Shown here: positions 9,967 to 20,897 of the stretch, in pieces | Layout of the letters: the number at the start of each line of letters is the position of its first letter | Numbering within the stretch: the stretch's first letter is position 1 | Source of the DNA: Deinococcus sp. YIM 77859 | GTDB taxonomy: Bacteria > Deinococcota > Deinococci > Deinococcales > Deinococcaceae | Assembly (NCBI RefSeq): GCF_000745175.1 | Contig: NZ_JQNI01000002.1 | Span: 1,598,001-1,662,000 of the forward strand | Length of the DNA stretch: 64,000 bases | Reading direction: 5' to 3' | Notes under the pieces: model-generated | Databases searched by the model: none | What the model was told of the DNA's origin: nothing | The model's input: only the letters and a program-made list of their open reading frames with translations | Position numbers and translations under genes: made by a program

Positions 9967-11736
9967 GTGACGACCACGCCCCTTCACGCCCCGCCCGGGC
10001 AGGCCAGCGCCTCCGGTATCCCCGCCCCGACGGGCGTGGTGCGCCAGCCCCCGCCCATCACCGATGCCGGGTACCTCGCTTCTCTCAAAAAGGTCACGCA
10101 GTACTACGTCGTGACGGCCTTTCTGGCCCTCTTCATCGGCGTGCTGATCGGCCCCCTCCAAGCGCTGAACTACGGCGGGATCAACGTCTACGACATCCCC
10201 ATTGTCAAGGCGCTGCTCAAGTCCTACTACCAGGGTCTCTCGCTTCACGGCGTGCTCAATGCCCTGGTGTTCACGCAGTTTTTCATCAGCGGCTGGCTGC
10301 TGTACCTGCCGGTTCGCGACCTGGGCGCACGGATCAACATGCGCTTTGCCTGGTTCACCTACGTCCTGATGACGGCCGGGCTGCTGCTGGCCGCCGTGCC
10401 GCTCCTCACCAACCGCGCTACCCTGCTGTATACCTTCTACCCGCCCATGCAGGGTGACGCGCTCTTCTACATCGGGGCGGCCATCATGGTGGGCTCCAGC
10501 CTGCTGGTGGTGGGCCAAATCGTGCTGATGTGGTGGAACTGGAAGCGGGCCAATCCGGGCAAAGTCACCCCCTTGGTGACCTTTATGAGTGTCGCCGTGT
10601 GGATGATGTGGTTCGTCGCCTCGCTGGGCATCGTCACCGAGGTGGTGGCCCTGCTGATCCCCTGGTCGCTGGGCCTGGTGGGGGGCGTAGACCCGCTGCT
10701 CTCGAAGACGCTTTTCTGGTGGACCGGGCACGCCATCGTCTACTTCTGGGTGCTTCCGGCCTACATCTCCTGGTATGCCTTTATTCCCCGGCACGCGGGA
10801 GGCCGCACCGTTTCCGAACCCCTCACCCGACTGGTGTTTGTGCTGTTCCTGCTCAACTCCACACCGGTTGGCATTCATCACCAGTATGCCGACCCCAACA
10901 TCTCCAACCTGTGGAAGACCGTCCACATGTTCCTGACGTTCATGATCGCGGTGCCCAGCCTGCTGACTGCCTTCTCGGTCACGGCCTCGCTGGAGGACGC
11001 CGCGCGGGCGCGGGGTGGTCGGGGCCTGGTCGGCTGGGTCACCCGGCTGCCCTGGGGGAACGCGATCTTTAGCGCTCAGGTTCTGGCGATGATCTCCTTT
11101 ATCCTGGGCGGCGCAGGCGGCGTCGTAAACGCCAGTTCTTCCTTCTCGCCGGTCGTTCACAACACCGCTTGGATTCCCGGGCACTTCCATATCACCGTGG
11201 GCACCGCCACCACCCTCAGCTTCATGGGCATCGCCCTGTGGCTGATCCCGCACCTCACCGGCAAGCGCCTGCCCTCCATGAGGGTCGCCTCCTGGGCGGT
11301 CTGGACCTGGTTCGTCGGCATGATGGTCTTCGCGCTGGGGATGCACTGGCAGGGCCTGTATGGCGTGTCCCGCCGCGCGCAGGTCAGCGCGGCCGCCCCG
11401 GACGTATACCGCGACCTGCCCATCGCCATTCCCACCATGTTGACGGCGATCAGCGGCGTCATCCTGCTCATCAGCGCCCTCCTGTACTTCTCGGTGCTGT
11501 TTCGCATGCTGCTTTCCCCCCGAGTGGAAAACGGTGAACAAACGCCCATCCCCTACAGCGAGGCGATCAGCCCCGCCGGGGAGAAGCTCGCTGCGGCTCA
11601 TCCCCTGGTGCGTCTCACCGAGCCGCTGATGGCCCTGTGGGTGCTGGCCCTGGCGCTGGTGCTGCTGATGTATGGGCCGGTGCTCGCGCGTATGGTCGCC
11701 AACATGCAGCTGGTTCCTGGCTGGAGGCTGTACTGA
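9967..11736 (+). CDS. cbaA: Cytochrome ba3 oxidase subunit I
   Basis: A 589-residue haem-copper oxidase of the B family with about 13-14 membrane helices. Ligand motifs are visible: the low-spin haem histidine in SLHGVLNALVF, the CuB histidine with cross-linked tyrosine in WWTGHAIVYFWVLPAYISWY, the His pair in GIHHQYADP, and the haem histidines in PGHFHITVG. It reduces oxygen to water and pumps protons. B-type oxidases keep high oxygen affinity. The start is GTG with AGGAGA upstream. It is the third gene of the IIa-II-I cluster, and its stop overlaps the cytochrome c start by one base (TGATG). No subunit III gene is present, as expected for ba3 enzymes. Confidence 0.95.
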   Translation: MTTTPLHAPPGQASASGIPAPTGVVRQPPPITDAGYLASLKKVTQYYVVTAFLALFIGVLIGPLQALNYGGINVYDIPIVKALLKSYYQGLSLHGVLNALVFTQFFISGWLLYLPVRDLGARINMRFAWFTYVLMTAGLLLAAVPLLTNRATLLYTFYPPMQGDALFYIGAAIMVGSSLLVVGQIVLMWWNWKRANPGKVTPLVTFMSVAVWMMWFVASLGIVTEVVALLIPWSLGLVGGVDPLLSKTLFWWTGHAIVYFWVLPAYISWYAFIPRHAGGRTVSEPLTRLVFVLFLLNSTPVGIHHQYADPNISNLWKTVHMFLTFMIAVPSLLTAFSVTASLEDAARARGGRGLVGWVTRLPWGNAIFSAQVLAMISFILGGAGGVVNASSSFSPVVHNTAWIPGHFHITVGTATTLSFMGIALWLIPHLTGKRLPSMRVASWAVWTWFVGMMVFALGMHWQGLYGVSRRAQVSAAAPDVYRDLPIAIPTMLTAISGVILLISALLYFSVLFRMLLSPRVENGEQTPIPYSEAISPAGEKLAAAHPLVRLTEPLMALWVLALALVLLMYGPVLARMVANMQLVPGWRLY

Positions 11737-12152
11737 TGAGCGGCGACGGCTTCAGCAGGCGCGAGATCACCGCCGTTCTCACCTTTACCGTGCTGGCGGT
11801 GGCCATCGGGACCGGCTCCTACATCACCGGCCTGAAGATCGCTGGGGAAACAGCGGGGGGGGCAGAGGCGGTCTCCGTCGCCACCGGAACCCCCGTGAAC
11901 GGGCAGACGCTCTACGCCACCAACTGCGCGGGCTGCCACGGTCCGCAGGCCCAGGGCGGCGTTGGCCCCGCGCTCACCGCCACCAAGCATTGGACTGCGG
12001 CGGCTTTTGCCGAGGCCGTTCTGCGCGGCCGGGCCCCGGATGGGCGCGAGCTTGCTCCCGTCATGCCCCGCTTTGGGGAGACGGGCCTAGACGGCGCGCC
12101 CGCCACGGACGAGCAGATAAACGCCATTCACGCCTACCTCAGGGGCCTCTAG
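11736..12152 (+). CDS. Membrane-anchored class I c-type cytochrome
   Basis: A 138-residue protein with an N-terminal hydrophobic anchor (about 12-32) and a monohaem cytochrome c domain. The haem-binding motif is CAGCH (Cys64, Cys67, His68), and the distal Met is in VMPRF. It is translationally coupled to oxidase subunit I and probably donates electrons to the CuA site of subunit II on the outer membrane face. It ends the operon, before a hairpin at 12171-12193. Confidence 0.9.
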   Translation: MSGDGFSRREITAVLTFTVLAVAIGTGSYITGLKIAGETAGGAEAVSVATGTPVNGQTLYATNCAGCHGPQAQGGVGPALTATKHWTAAAFAEAVLRGRAPDGRELAPVMPRFGETGLDGAPATDEQINAIHAYLRGL

Positions 12153-12170
12153 CCTCCTGCGCTCCCGGCT

Positions 12171-12199
12171 GGACGCTTCCATAAGGAGCGTCCCTTTCG
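12171..12199 (+). terminator. Terminator of the ba3 oxidase operon
   Basis: A perfect seven-pair stem (ggacgct / agcgtcc) with a nine-base loop lies 18 bases after the cytochrome c stop and is followed by ctttcg. The T-run is short, so efficiency is uncertain. Confidence 0.5.
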
Positions 12200-12247
12200 C
12201 TGCATGCCACACGGTTTGCGAAGTCGGCTTCCCGCTACACTCGCTCG

Positions 12248-13279
12248 GTGAGCCTTCCCCTGCTCGAGGTGCGCGCCGCGCTGCTCGCCTGGTTTGACCG
12301 TTCGGGGCGCGAGCTGCCCTGGCGGGTAGGGCCTGAAGGACGGCGTGACCCCTACCGCGTGTGGGTCTCGGAGGTGCTCTTGCAGCAAACGCAGGTGAGC
12401 CGCGGGCGGGTGTACTTCGAGCGCTTTGTGAGGGCCTTTCCGACCGTAGAGGCCCTCGCCTCTGCCCCGCTGGAGGCCATTCTCAAGGCGTGGGAGGGCT
12501 GCGGGTACTACGCGCGGGCAAGAAACCTGCACCGGGCTGCGGGCGTGATCGTGCGGGAAGGTTTCCCCACAAGCTACGCGGGGTGGCGCGCCCTGCCCGG
12601 CGTCGGGCCGTACACGGCTGCCGCCATCGCCAGCCTCGCCGGCGGGGAGGCGCGCGCGGTGAATGACGGAAACGTGCGGCGAGTCCTCTCCCGGCTGCAC
12701 GCTGAGCAGCGGCCCACAGAACCCTGGGTACAGGCGCGGGCCGCCGAACTGCTCGACCCCGCTCGTCCCGGAGCCTTTAACGAGGCGCTGATGGACCTGG
12801 GAGCCACCGTCTGTACTCCCAGAGCGCCGCGGTGCGGCGAGTGCCCCGTCTCGGCGTGGTGCGCGGCCTTCCAGTCGGGTCATCCCGCAGCCTTTCCTGT
12901 CCCCAAGCTTCGCGCGGCGGTGCGGGAGGTGCGCGCGGTGGCCCTGCTGCTTGGCGACGCGCGGGAAGCGGTATTGGAGCGCCGCGCGGGCACGTTGCTG
13001 GGCGGCTTGATGGGCCTGCCGAGCGAGGTGGTAGCGGCCGACGAGACCGAGCAGGACGCGCTCGCTCGCCTCTTGGACCGCCTGGGGGCCACGGTGACGG
13101 GCAAGCTGGGGCAGGTGACGCACGCCATGACCCACCGCCGGATCACCCTGACCGTGTACGGCGGAGAGGGCGGCCCCGCGCGAACGCGGGTGGCGGAGGC
13201 AGCCCTGTCCCGGCTGGACCACAAGGCGCTGGACCTCTGGGAGCGGCGGCAGGGGCTGCTGCTCCTCGCTCCCGCCTAG
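12248..13279 (+). CDS. mutY: A/G-specific adenine DNA glycosylase
   Basis: A 343-residue base-excision repair enzyme that removes adenine mispaired with 8-oxoguanine. Visible elements: the catalytic Glu42 in SEVLLQQTQV, the helix-hairpin-helix LPGVGPYTAAAI (about 116-127), the catalytic Asp140 in VNDGNVRRVL, and the 4Fe-4S loop Cys189-x6-Cys196-x2-Cys199-x5-Cys205. The C-terminal 120 residues are the Nudix-like 8-oxoG recognition domain. The start is GTG. A TACACT -10 box ends six bases before it, indicating a leaderless transcript. Confidence 0.95.
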   Translation: MSLPLLEVRAALLAWFDRSGRELPWRVGPEGRRDPYRVWVSEVLLQQTQVSRGRVYFERFVRAFPTVEALASAPLEAILKAWEGCGYYARARNLHRAAGVIVREGFPTSYAGWRALPGVGPYTAAAIASLAGGEARAVNDGNVRRVLSRLHAEQRPTEPWVQARAAELLDPARPGAFNEALMDLGATVCTPRAPRCGECPVSAWCAAFQSGHPAAFPVPKLRAAVREVRAVALLLGDAREAVLERRAGTLLGGLMGLPSEVVAADETEQDALARLLDRLGATVTGKLGQVTHAMTHRRITLTVYGGEGGPARTRVAEAALSRLDHKALDLWERRQGLLLLAPA

Positions 13280-13334
13280 AGCTTGCCTCTTTTGGTGGAA
13301 GCCTGCTCCCACCGCAGGCGCTAGACTGGCGCGC

Positions 13335-14168
<834 letters not shown>

Positions 14169-14227
14169 GGCACCTTGCCCGCCACAGCGGCGAAACGCCG
14201 CGCGCCGGGGCTTAAGGCTTTCGCGGA

Positions 14228-14256
14228 TTGACACACCTGACGGCCCTTCCTACGCT
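14228..14256 (+). promoter_or_regulatory. Sigma70-type promoter of the AMP nucleosidase-like gene
   Basis: A perfect TTGACA (14228-14233) and TACGCT (14251-14256) are separated by 17 bases. Transcription should start about 14263, only a few bases before the ATG at 14267. The TTG of the -35 box is in frame with the gene but is promoter, not start codon. Confidence 0.8.
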
Positions 14257-14266
14257 GGCAGGCCAG

Positions 14267-15043
14267 ATGCGCACGAAACAGGAGATCGTCGAGAATTGGC
14301 TGCCCCGCTATACCGGCCTCTCCCTTTCCGACTTCGGGGACTACATTCTCCTGACCAACTTCATGAACTACCTGGAGATCTTTGGGGAGATCACCGGAAC
14401 GGCGGTTCACGATCCAAGCAAGGCCATGCCGACGATCACAGCGGACGGCATCACCATGATCAACTTCACGATGGGCAGTGCCAACGCGGCGACGATCATG
14501 GACCTGCTTGGGGCCGTACAGCCCCGGGCGGTGCTGTTTCTGGGCAAGTGCGGCGGCCTGAAGCGCAAAAACAAGGTCGGTGACCTGATTCTGCCCATCG
14601 CGGCCATTCGCGGTGAGGGCACCTCAAACGACTACCTGCCGCCGGAAGTGCCGGCCCTGCCCGCCTTTAGCCTTCAGCGGGCGATCTCCTCGAGCATCCG
14701 GGACGCGGGCCGGGACTACTGGACCGGCACCGTCTACACCACCAACCGCCGGGTGTGGGAGCACGACGAGACCTTTAAGCGTTACCTCGCGCGTACGCGC
14801 TGCATGGCGATCGATATGGAGACGGCCACCATCTTCACCGTGGGCTTTGCCAACCACATTCCCACCGGAGCGCTGCTGCTGGTGTCTGATCAGCCCATGA
14901 CGCCCGAGGGTGTCAAGACGAGCGAGAGTGACCGCTGGGTGACGCAGACCTTTGCCAACCAGCACGTTCAGATCGGTATCGAGGCGCTGCGTGAGATTCG
15001 CCGGGGGGGTCGCAGCGTTCGGCACCTGCGCTTCGAGGACTGA
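14267..15043 (+). CDS. amn: AMP nucleosidase-like phosphorylase-fold protein
   Basis: A 258-residue protein of the nucleoside phosphorylase superfamily, the short AMP-nucleosidase branch lacking the N-terminal domain of the E. coli enzyme. Visible features: FLGKCGGLKRKNKVGDLILP, the substrate block RCMAIDMETATIFTVGFANHIPTGALLLVSDQPM with the conserved Glu of MET, and a final Arg-rich tail. AMP nucleosidase cleaves AMP to adenine and ribose 5-phosphate. The ATG at 14267 is chosen because the upstream in-frame TTG is the -35 element. The gene stands alone with its own strong promoter. Confidence 0.85.
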   Translation: MRTKQEIVENWLPRYTGLSLSDFGDYILLTNFMNYLEIFGEITGTAVHDPSKAMPTITADGITMINFTMGSANAATIMDLLGAVQPRAVLFLGKCGGLKRKNKVGDLILPIAAIRGEGTSNDYLPPEVPALPAFSLQRAISSSIRDAGRDYWTGTVYTTNRRVWEHDETFKRYLARTRCMAIDMETATIFTVGFANHIPTGALLLVSDQPMTPEGVKTSESDRWVTQTFANQHVQIGIEALREIRRGGRSVRHLRFED

Positions 15044-15094
15044 ACCGGGAGGTTGAGGGGGGCAAGCGGGGAGCCGTGCGGCACAATAGAGCGC

Positions 15095-16615
<1,521 letters not shown>

Positions 16616-16637
16616 CGCGCTCAGAAGACCTTCACGG

Positions 16638-16985
16638 TCATCCGCCCTTCTCTGGCCCGTACCGCCGCTCCTGTGGCAACTCCGCCTCCTCGTGCACGGC
16701 CAGCGCGATTTTCGCCGCCAGGGGAACATCCACAGCGGCATACCAGCCCTCTTCCAGGTGGCCGCGCCGCTCGCGGTAGACGCACAGGGTCGGGCCGTAG
16801 CTGCAGGCGCCCAAACAGCCACTCTCGGTGAGCCGGACCGTCCCGCCCCTCTTGTAGTAGGCGAGGGAGGTGCGTTCCAGGTAGTTCCAGAGGGCCTGAT
16901 GCAGCAGGCGAGAGCCCCGTGCCTGGCAGTTGGGGCCCTGACAAACGAGGAGATGGCCGCGCGTAGGGAAGAATTTGGGGGGCAA
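16638..16985 (-). CDS. Thioredoxin-like 2Fe-2S ferredoxin
   Basis: A 115-residue protein with the thioredoxin-like ferredoxin pattern: CQGPNC early (Cys15, Cys20) and CLGAC (Cys57, Cys61), four ligands for one 2Fe-2S cluster. The start is TTG at 16985 because GGAGG lies six bases upstream; it is one base past the stop of the ABC ATPase gene, so the two are one transcript. Such ferredoxins are often found beside cobalamin synthesis or uptake genes and may reduce cobalt. That role is inferred from the riboswitch-controlled operon. Confidence 0.85.
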   Translation of the reverse strand: MPPKFFPTRGHLLVCQGPNCQARGSRLLHQALWNYLERTSLAYYKRGGTVRLTESGCLGACSYGPTLCVYRERRGHLEEGWYAAVDVPLAAKIALAVHEEAELPQERRYGPEKGG

Positions 16986-16986
16986 T

Positions 16987-17802
16987 TCAATCCTCCGGAA
17001 TGACGAGGAGACGGCCCACGTCGCGAACCACGCGGGCGCGCAGGCCATAGGCCGCGTGCAGGTGCGCGGGAGTCAGCACCTCCTCCGGCGTGCCCTGCGC
17101 GAGCACCCGCCCCCCCTGCAACAGCAGCAGCCGGTCGGCGCGGGCGGCAAGGTTCAGGTCGTGCAGCACGGCCACGACGCCCAGCCCCCCCGCGGCCTCG
17201 CAGCGGGCGTGACGAATCACCTCCAGGCCGTAGGCGAGGTCGAGGTGATTGGTGGGTTCGTCCAGCAGCAGGAAACGGGGCTGCCCGGCGAGCGCTCGCG
17301 CCAGGCTGACGCGTTGGCGCTCGCCGCCGCTGAGGTCGGTCACCCGCCGGTCCTGAAAACGCAGGGTGTCGGTGCGGCGCATGGCCTCTGTGACCGCGTC
17401 CTCGTCGGCCTGGGTCCAGGGCCGGGTGGGAAAGAGGCCCCACCGCCACTCGCCCGCACCGCGCCCCAGGGCCACCACGTCGCGCACGCGGGCCCCCTCG
17501 GGCAGCGCCTCCCCCTGCGCGAGGTACGCCAGGGTGCGGGCCCGCTCCGGGCGCGACCACGCACGCAGCGGACGGCCCCCGAGCCGCACTTCTCCCGCCT
17601 CCGGCACGCTGAGGCCCAGCAGCGCCCGCAGCAGCGTGCTTTTTCCTGCTCCATTTGGCCCGATCACGGCGGAAAACTGCCCCGCGTGAAAGGCGGCACT
17701 CACGCCCCGCAGCGCCGGAATGTTCCCGGCCCGAACGTGCAGATCAAGCGCCTCCAGCGCTAGGCCCGCAGCGAGCCGCTGGTCGCCGGTCATCCTATCC
17801 AT
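16987..17802 (-). CDS. btuD: ABC transporter ATPase, cobalamin type (BtuD-like)
   Basis: A 271-residue ATPase with Walker [10 protein letters not shown], signature LSGGERQR, Walker B RFLLLDEPTNHLD and the switch histidine in VLHDLNLAAR. It belongs to the FecCD/BtuCD family that imports iron chelates or cobalamin. Two possible starts exist (17802 and 17793). Both overlap the permease stop, so translation is coupled. It completes the BtuFCD set behind a cobalamin riboswitch, which is the main argument for cobalamin over haem or siderophore. Confidence 0.9.
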   Translation of the reverse strand: MDRMTGDQRLAAGLALEALDLHVRAGNIPALRGVSAAFHAGQFSAVIGPNGAGKSTLLRALLGLSVPEAGEVRLGGRPLRAWSRPERARTLAYLAQGEALPEGARVRDVVALGRGAGEWRWGLFPTRPWTQADEDAVTEAMRRTDTLRFQDRRVTDLSGGERQRVSLARALAGQPRFLLLDEPTNHLDLAYGLEVIRHARCEAAGGLGVVAVLHDLNLAARADRLLLLQGGRVLAQGTPEEVLTPAHLHAAYGLRARVVRDVGRLLVIPED

Positions 17803-18829
17803 GCCGCTCCCGCCGCAGCAGCCACAGGAAAAATGGCCCGCCCAGCAGCGTGGTCACCACCCCGACCTGTGAGAGCAGGGTGACGCGGGCCAAGAGGTCC
17901 GCCAGCACCAGGAGTGTTCCGCCCATCAGGGCACAGACGGGGAGGAGGACGCGGTGAGTGGTTCCCCAGGCGAGCCGAACGACGTGCGGCACCACCAGGC
18001 CCACAAAGCCGATGATGCCTACGTAGGCGACGGCAGCGGCGGTCGCGAGGCTGGCGGCCACCACCACCAAGAGCCGCAGGCGCTCGACCGGCACACCCAA
18101 GCTACGGGCGGTGAGGTCGCCGAGCTGCAGCGTATCCAGCGCGCGCCCCAGCAGGACCAGCACGCCGCAGCCCAAGGCGGCGTAGGGGAGCACGGTCGCC
18201 ACGTCCCGCCACCCGCTGAAGCCCAGATCGCCCAGCGTGTACGCGAGCACCTGCCGCGCCCGGTCCTCGCCACGCAGGATCAAAAAGGTGGTGCAGGCGG
18301 TCAGGACGCTACCCACCACCACCCCCGCCAAAATCAGGCGCGTGGGCGGAAAGCGCCGCCCCTCCCGCGCCAGGACCAGGGTCACGCTGACGGCGGCGAG
18401 GGCCAGCAGCAGCGCCGCGAGCGGAATGCTGCTGTGCGGCCACCCCGCGACGATGGCGACCGTCGCTCCCAGCCCCGCCCCACTCGCCACGCCCAGCAGG
18501 TAGGGGTCGGCCAGCGGATTGCGAAACACCCCCTGAAAAGCTCCCCCACACACCGCGAGGCAGGCGCCCACCACCAGGCCCATCGCGACGCGAGGCAGGC
18601 GAATCTGCCACACGATCACGTCGTTGCCGGTGAGCTCCGCGCCCCCCCCGAGCTGTGTCAGGCCCCGCCACAACGCCCCCAGCACCTCGCCCGGCGGAAT
18701 GGTGACGCTGCCCAGGCCGACGGCCAGCACCACCGCCGCCAGCAGCGCGGCCACGAGTGCGGCGGTCTGGCCGAGGCGCTTGGGCCACACTGCCGGGGCC
18801 GCCGCCCGCCCCTCCTGCTCCAGGTTCAC
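17795..18829 (-). CDS. btuC: FecCD-family permease, cobalamin type (BtuC-like)
   Basis: A 344-residue permease with about ten membrane helices. The family block RNPLADPYLLGVASGAGLGA and the coupling region GIIGFVGLVVPHVVR are present. It forms the membrane channel for substrate delivered by the binding protein encoded just upstream (gap of ten bases) and is powered by the following ATPase. The N-terminal 20 residues are a soluble extension. Confidence 0.92.
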   Translation of the reverse strand: MNLEQEGRAAAPAVWPKRLGQTAALVAALLAAVVLAVGLGSVTIPPGEVLGALWRGLTQLGGGAELTGNDVIVWQIRLPRVAMGLVVGACLAVCGGAFQGVFRNPLADPYLLGVASGAGLGATVAIVAGWPHSSIPLAALLLALAAVSVTLVLAREGRRFPPTRLILAGVVVGSVLTACTTFLILRGEDRARQVLAYTLGDLGFSGWRDVATVLPYAALGCGVLVLLGRALDTLQLGDLTARSLGVPVERLRLLVVVAASLATAAAVAYVGIIGFVGLVVPHVVRLAWGTTHRVLLPVCALMGGTLLVLADLLARVTLLSQVGVVTTLLGGPFFLWLLRRERHG

Positions 18830-18839
18830 GGCCGGACGC

Positions 18840-19709
18840 CTACCGAAAGAGTTCCGGGTGAACGAGCCGTGCCAGGCCCCGCAGCGCCTGGGGTAGACGC
18901 GGGCCAGGGCGGCCCAGGATGGTATTGAGGTCCTTTGGAATCTCGATGACTCGCCCGGTCCGCACCGCCTGAAGGTTCTGCCAGCCGGGGCGGCTGCGCG
19001 CGGTCTTCAGGTCCAGGCCCAGCATCAGCTGCGGGTTGGCCTTCACGATGAATTCCGGGTCCACCTTGGGAAAGTCACCCATCGAGGCAGGAATGATGTT
19101 GCGCGCCCCCGCCTTGGTGAGCAGCACGCCCATAAATGAGTTAGGGCCAATGGAGTACGGCGTGGGGTCGATTTCGAGGTAGGTGGTCGGCTTGCGCACG
19201 GCGTTTTTTGTCAGGATCTCGACGCGGGCAATGTCGCGCCGCATATTGAGCACAAGCGCGCGCGCCTGCGCCTCGCGGTTCACCACCCGGCCCAGGGTGA
19301 GGGTCTTGGAAAAGACCTCCTCGTACGTCTCGGGATTCACGGCCAGCACGGTGATTCCCGCCTGGGTGAGCGGCTCGACCAGCTTGCCGTACTTACTCAC
19401 CAGCACCAGGTCGGGTTTGAGGGCCACCATCTTCTCGATGTCGGGATCGTACAGGCCGCCCACCTTCGGGAGCTTCGTGACCTGCTGCGGGTAGTCACTG
19501 AAGTCATCCACCCCAACCAGCCGGTCACACACCCCCAGGGCGCACAGCGTTTCGGTGGTGCTGGGCAGCACGCTGACGATGCGCTTGGGTTCTGCACGCA
19601 GGGTGACTTTGCGCCCCAGGTCGTCCGTCAGGGTGAGGGGATAGCTGGTCGCGGACGCCACCGCCCCGGTGAGGGCGAGCCCCAGGGTGCACAGGAAGAC
19701 TCTACGCAT
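18840..19709 (-). CDS. btuF: Cobalamin-binding periplasmic protein (BtuF-like)
   Basis: A 289-residue substrate-binding protein with a signal peptide (residues 1-20, MRRVFLCTLGLALTGAVASA). The BtuF hallmark near the N-terminus is KRIVSVLPSTTETLCALGVC followed by DRLVGVDDFSDYP. The two-lobed fold with a connecting helix is expected for this class. The start has AAGGAGG six to seven bases upstream. It is the first gene after the cobalamin riboswitch. Confidence 0.9.
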   Translation of the reverse strand: MRRVFLCTLGLALTGAVASATSYPLTLTDDLGRKVTLRAEPKRIVSVLPSTTETLCALGVCDRLVGVDDFSDYPQQVTKLPKVGGLYDPDIEKMVALKPDLVLVSKYGKLVEPLTQAGITVLAVNPETYEEVFSKTLTLGRVVNREAQARALVLNMRRDIARVEILTKNAVRKPTTYLEIDPTPYSIGPNSFMGVLLTKAGARNIIPASMGDFPKVDPEFIVKANPQLMLGLDLKTARSRPGWQNLQAVRTGRVIEIPKDLNTILGRPGPRLPQALRGLARLVHPELFR

Positions 19710-19733
19710 TGGGCACCTCCTTGCCCCTCACGG

Positions 19734-19758
19734 AAAAGGCCGCCCCGATGAGGGCGGC
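19734..19758 (-). terminator. Riboswitch expression-platform terminator
   Basis: On the minus strand, GCCGCCC and GGGGCGGC form a stem with a five-base loop, followed by CTTTTCC. It lies between the cobalamin aptamer and the btuF ribosome site, so it is probably the ligand-controlled attenuator. Confidence 0.75.
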
Positions 19759-19784
19759 GGAAGGGGCGCGTCCTGGGTCACCCG

Positions 19785-19823
<39 letters not shown>

Positions 19824-19839
19824 TAGGCCACCAGCCCCG

Positions 19840-19958
19840 CCAGTCTGACGCGGGCCGGGACGGGGCAGGTGTTCGGACTTCCACTCGGGAAGAGACGTGG
19901 TTACCGTTGCGCGACAGTGCCGGACTTGCACCGGTCTTCCCCCACGCCCGTCTCTCCG
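19840..19958 (-). promoter_or_regulatory. Cobalamin riboswitch aptamer
   Basis: The minus strand carries the conserved core in order: GGGGGAAGACCGGTGCAAGTC, CCGGCACTGTCGCGCAACGG, then AACACCTGCC (reverse complement of 19864-19873). These match the cobalamin riboswitch consensus (CCGGTGCAAGTCCGGCACTG, CGCAACGGT, ACCTGCC). A TATAGT -10 box lies at 19959-19964. The aptamer should bind adenosyl- or another cobalamin and shut off btuFCD and the ferredoxin by the downstream terminator. Confidence 0.95.
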
Positions 19959-19964
19959 ACTATA
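19959..19964 (-). promoter_or_regulatory. -10 box of the btuF operon
   Basis: TATAGT on the minus strand, six to seven bases before the likely transcript start at the 5' end of the riboswitch. The -35 is not obvious. Confidence 0.6.
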
Positions 19965-20002
19965 GCCGCTTTCTGATCCCGCAGCGGTTACGCCTGCTCC
20001 AT

Positions 20003-20620
20003 TCACCGGCTCACCGGCCGCGCGAGTTCGGCGAGCCGCTCCCCTACGGCAGCGGTCAGGGCCTTGATGCCCCCCACCGGTGGAATCGGCTCGCCAAACC
20101 GCACGATCCAGCGTCTCCCTTCGCGGCTCAGGCCCACCGGCAGGATCGGGGCCTGACCCTTGAGGGCCAGCAGCGCTACGCCGCCCTGCACCTCGCCTCC
20201 GCCGCGCGTTCCTTCGGGAAAGATGCCCAGGGTGCCGCCCCGCTGCAAGATCCGCAGGCCGGTACGGACGGCCCCCAGATCGTTCGCCTGGCGGTCCACC
20301 GGAAAAGAGCCTCCCGCGCGAATAATGGCGCCGATCACCGGTACAAAGAGTTCCTTTTTGGCCATGAACTGCAGGTGCCGCCCGGGCGGCAGGGCGGCGG
20401 CAATCAGGAAGGGGTCCAGGCCCGTACGGTGGTTCCCCGCCACGATCAGCGCGGTGCCGGGCGGCGGAACATGCTCGCGGCCGTGCACCTCGATGCGCTG
20501 CCCGCGCAGAACCACCGGCAGCGTCGTGATCAAGAGGACCAGGCGGTAGACCCAGGGATTCACGCGGGGCACGCTGGCTTCGGCTGAAGCGGAGGCGAGG
20601 GGAGGACGGGCATCACTCAT
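20003..20620 (-). CDS. plsC: 1-acyl-sn-glycerol-3-phosphate acyltransferase
   Basis: A 205-residue membrane-associated acyltransferase. The HX4D motif is NHRTGLDPF, and the glycerophosphate site is FPEGTRGG. It transfers an acyl chain to lysophosphatidic acid in phospholipid synthesis. A hydrophobic segment lies near residues 22-38. The ATG at 20620 is preceded by a TATCCT -10 box six bases upstream, so the mRNA is likely leaderless; more upstream starts would read through the promoter. Confidence 0.9.
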   Translation of the reverse strand: MSDARPPLASASAEASVPRVNPWVYRLVLLITTLPVVLRGQRIEVHGREHVPPPGTALIVAGNHRTGLDPFLIAAALPPGRHLQFMAKKELFVPVIGAIIRAGGSFPVDRQANDLGAVRTGLRILQRGGTLGIFPEGTRGGGEVQGGVALLALKGQAPILPVGLSREGRRWIVRFGEPIPPVGGIKALTAAVGERLAELARPVSR

Positions 20621-20640
20621 GCGGCGAGGATACGCCGCGC

Positions 20641-20868
20641 CTAGTCCTCCTGCGCGGGGCCGTCCTCCTCCCCGCCAGCCCAGTCGCCCGCCAGCACCGC
20701 CTGCACCGCCGCGATGCGCGCGCGGCAAGCGGCATAGGCGGCGCGGGCTTCTTCGAGCAGCGGCAGCACCCGGTCAAGGTCAGCTTCGCCAGCTTCCAAT
20801 TCGGCGGCGATGCGCGAAAGCCGCGCGTAGGCCTCACGGTAGGTGAGCGGTGTCTCGGGATCCGGCAC
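20641..20868 (-). CDS. xseB: Exodeoxyribonuclease VII small subunit
   Basis: A 75-residue acidic, largely helical protein of XseB length. The family signature LTYREAYARLSRIAAELEAGEADLDRVLPLLEEA matches the E. coli small subunit pattern. It binds XseA to form the single-strand-specific nuclease; xseA is not in this window. The start is GTG, set by a TATGCT -10 box (20875-20880) ending six bases upstream. Confidence 0.88.
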   Translation of the reverse strand: MPDPETPLTYREAYARLSRIAAELEAGEADLDRVLPLLEEARAAYAACRARIAAVQAVLAGDWAGGEEDGPAQED

Positions 20869-20874
20869 TCGCCG

Positions 20875-20892
20875 AGCATAGCGCCGTACCCT
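20875..20892. promoter_or_regulatory. Back-to-back leaderless promoters of xseB and the flavin reductase gene
   Basis: The two divergent start codons are separated by only 29 bases. The minus strand has TATGCT at 20875-20880 and the plus strand TACCCT at 20887-20892. The two -10 boxes are six bases apart, so RNA polymerase could serve only one direction at a time. Confidence 0.65.
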
Positions 20893-20897
20893 GAGAC

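Noticed and set aside
9496..11601. A 701-codon minus-strand frame opposite the ba3 oxidase genes.
   Set aside because: Antisense to subunits II and I with clear catalytic motifs; composition is His/Gly/Gln-rich and has no fold signal.
14228..14266. TTG at 14228 as start of the AMP nucleosidase-like gene.
   Set aside because: The TTG belongs to a perfect TTGACA -35 with a TACGCT -10 at 17 bases; the ATG at 14267 is downstream of it.
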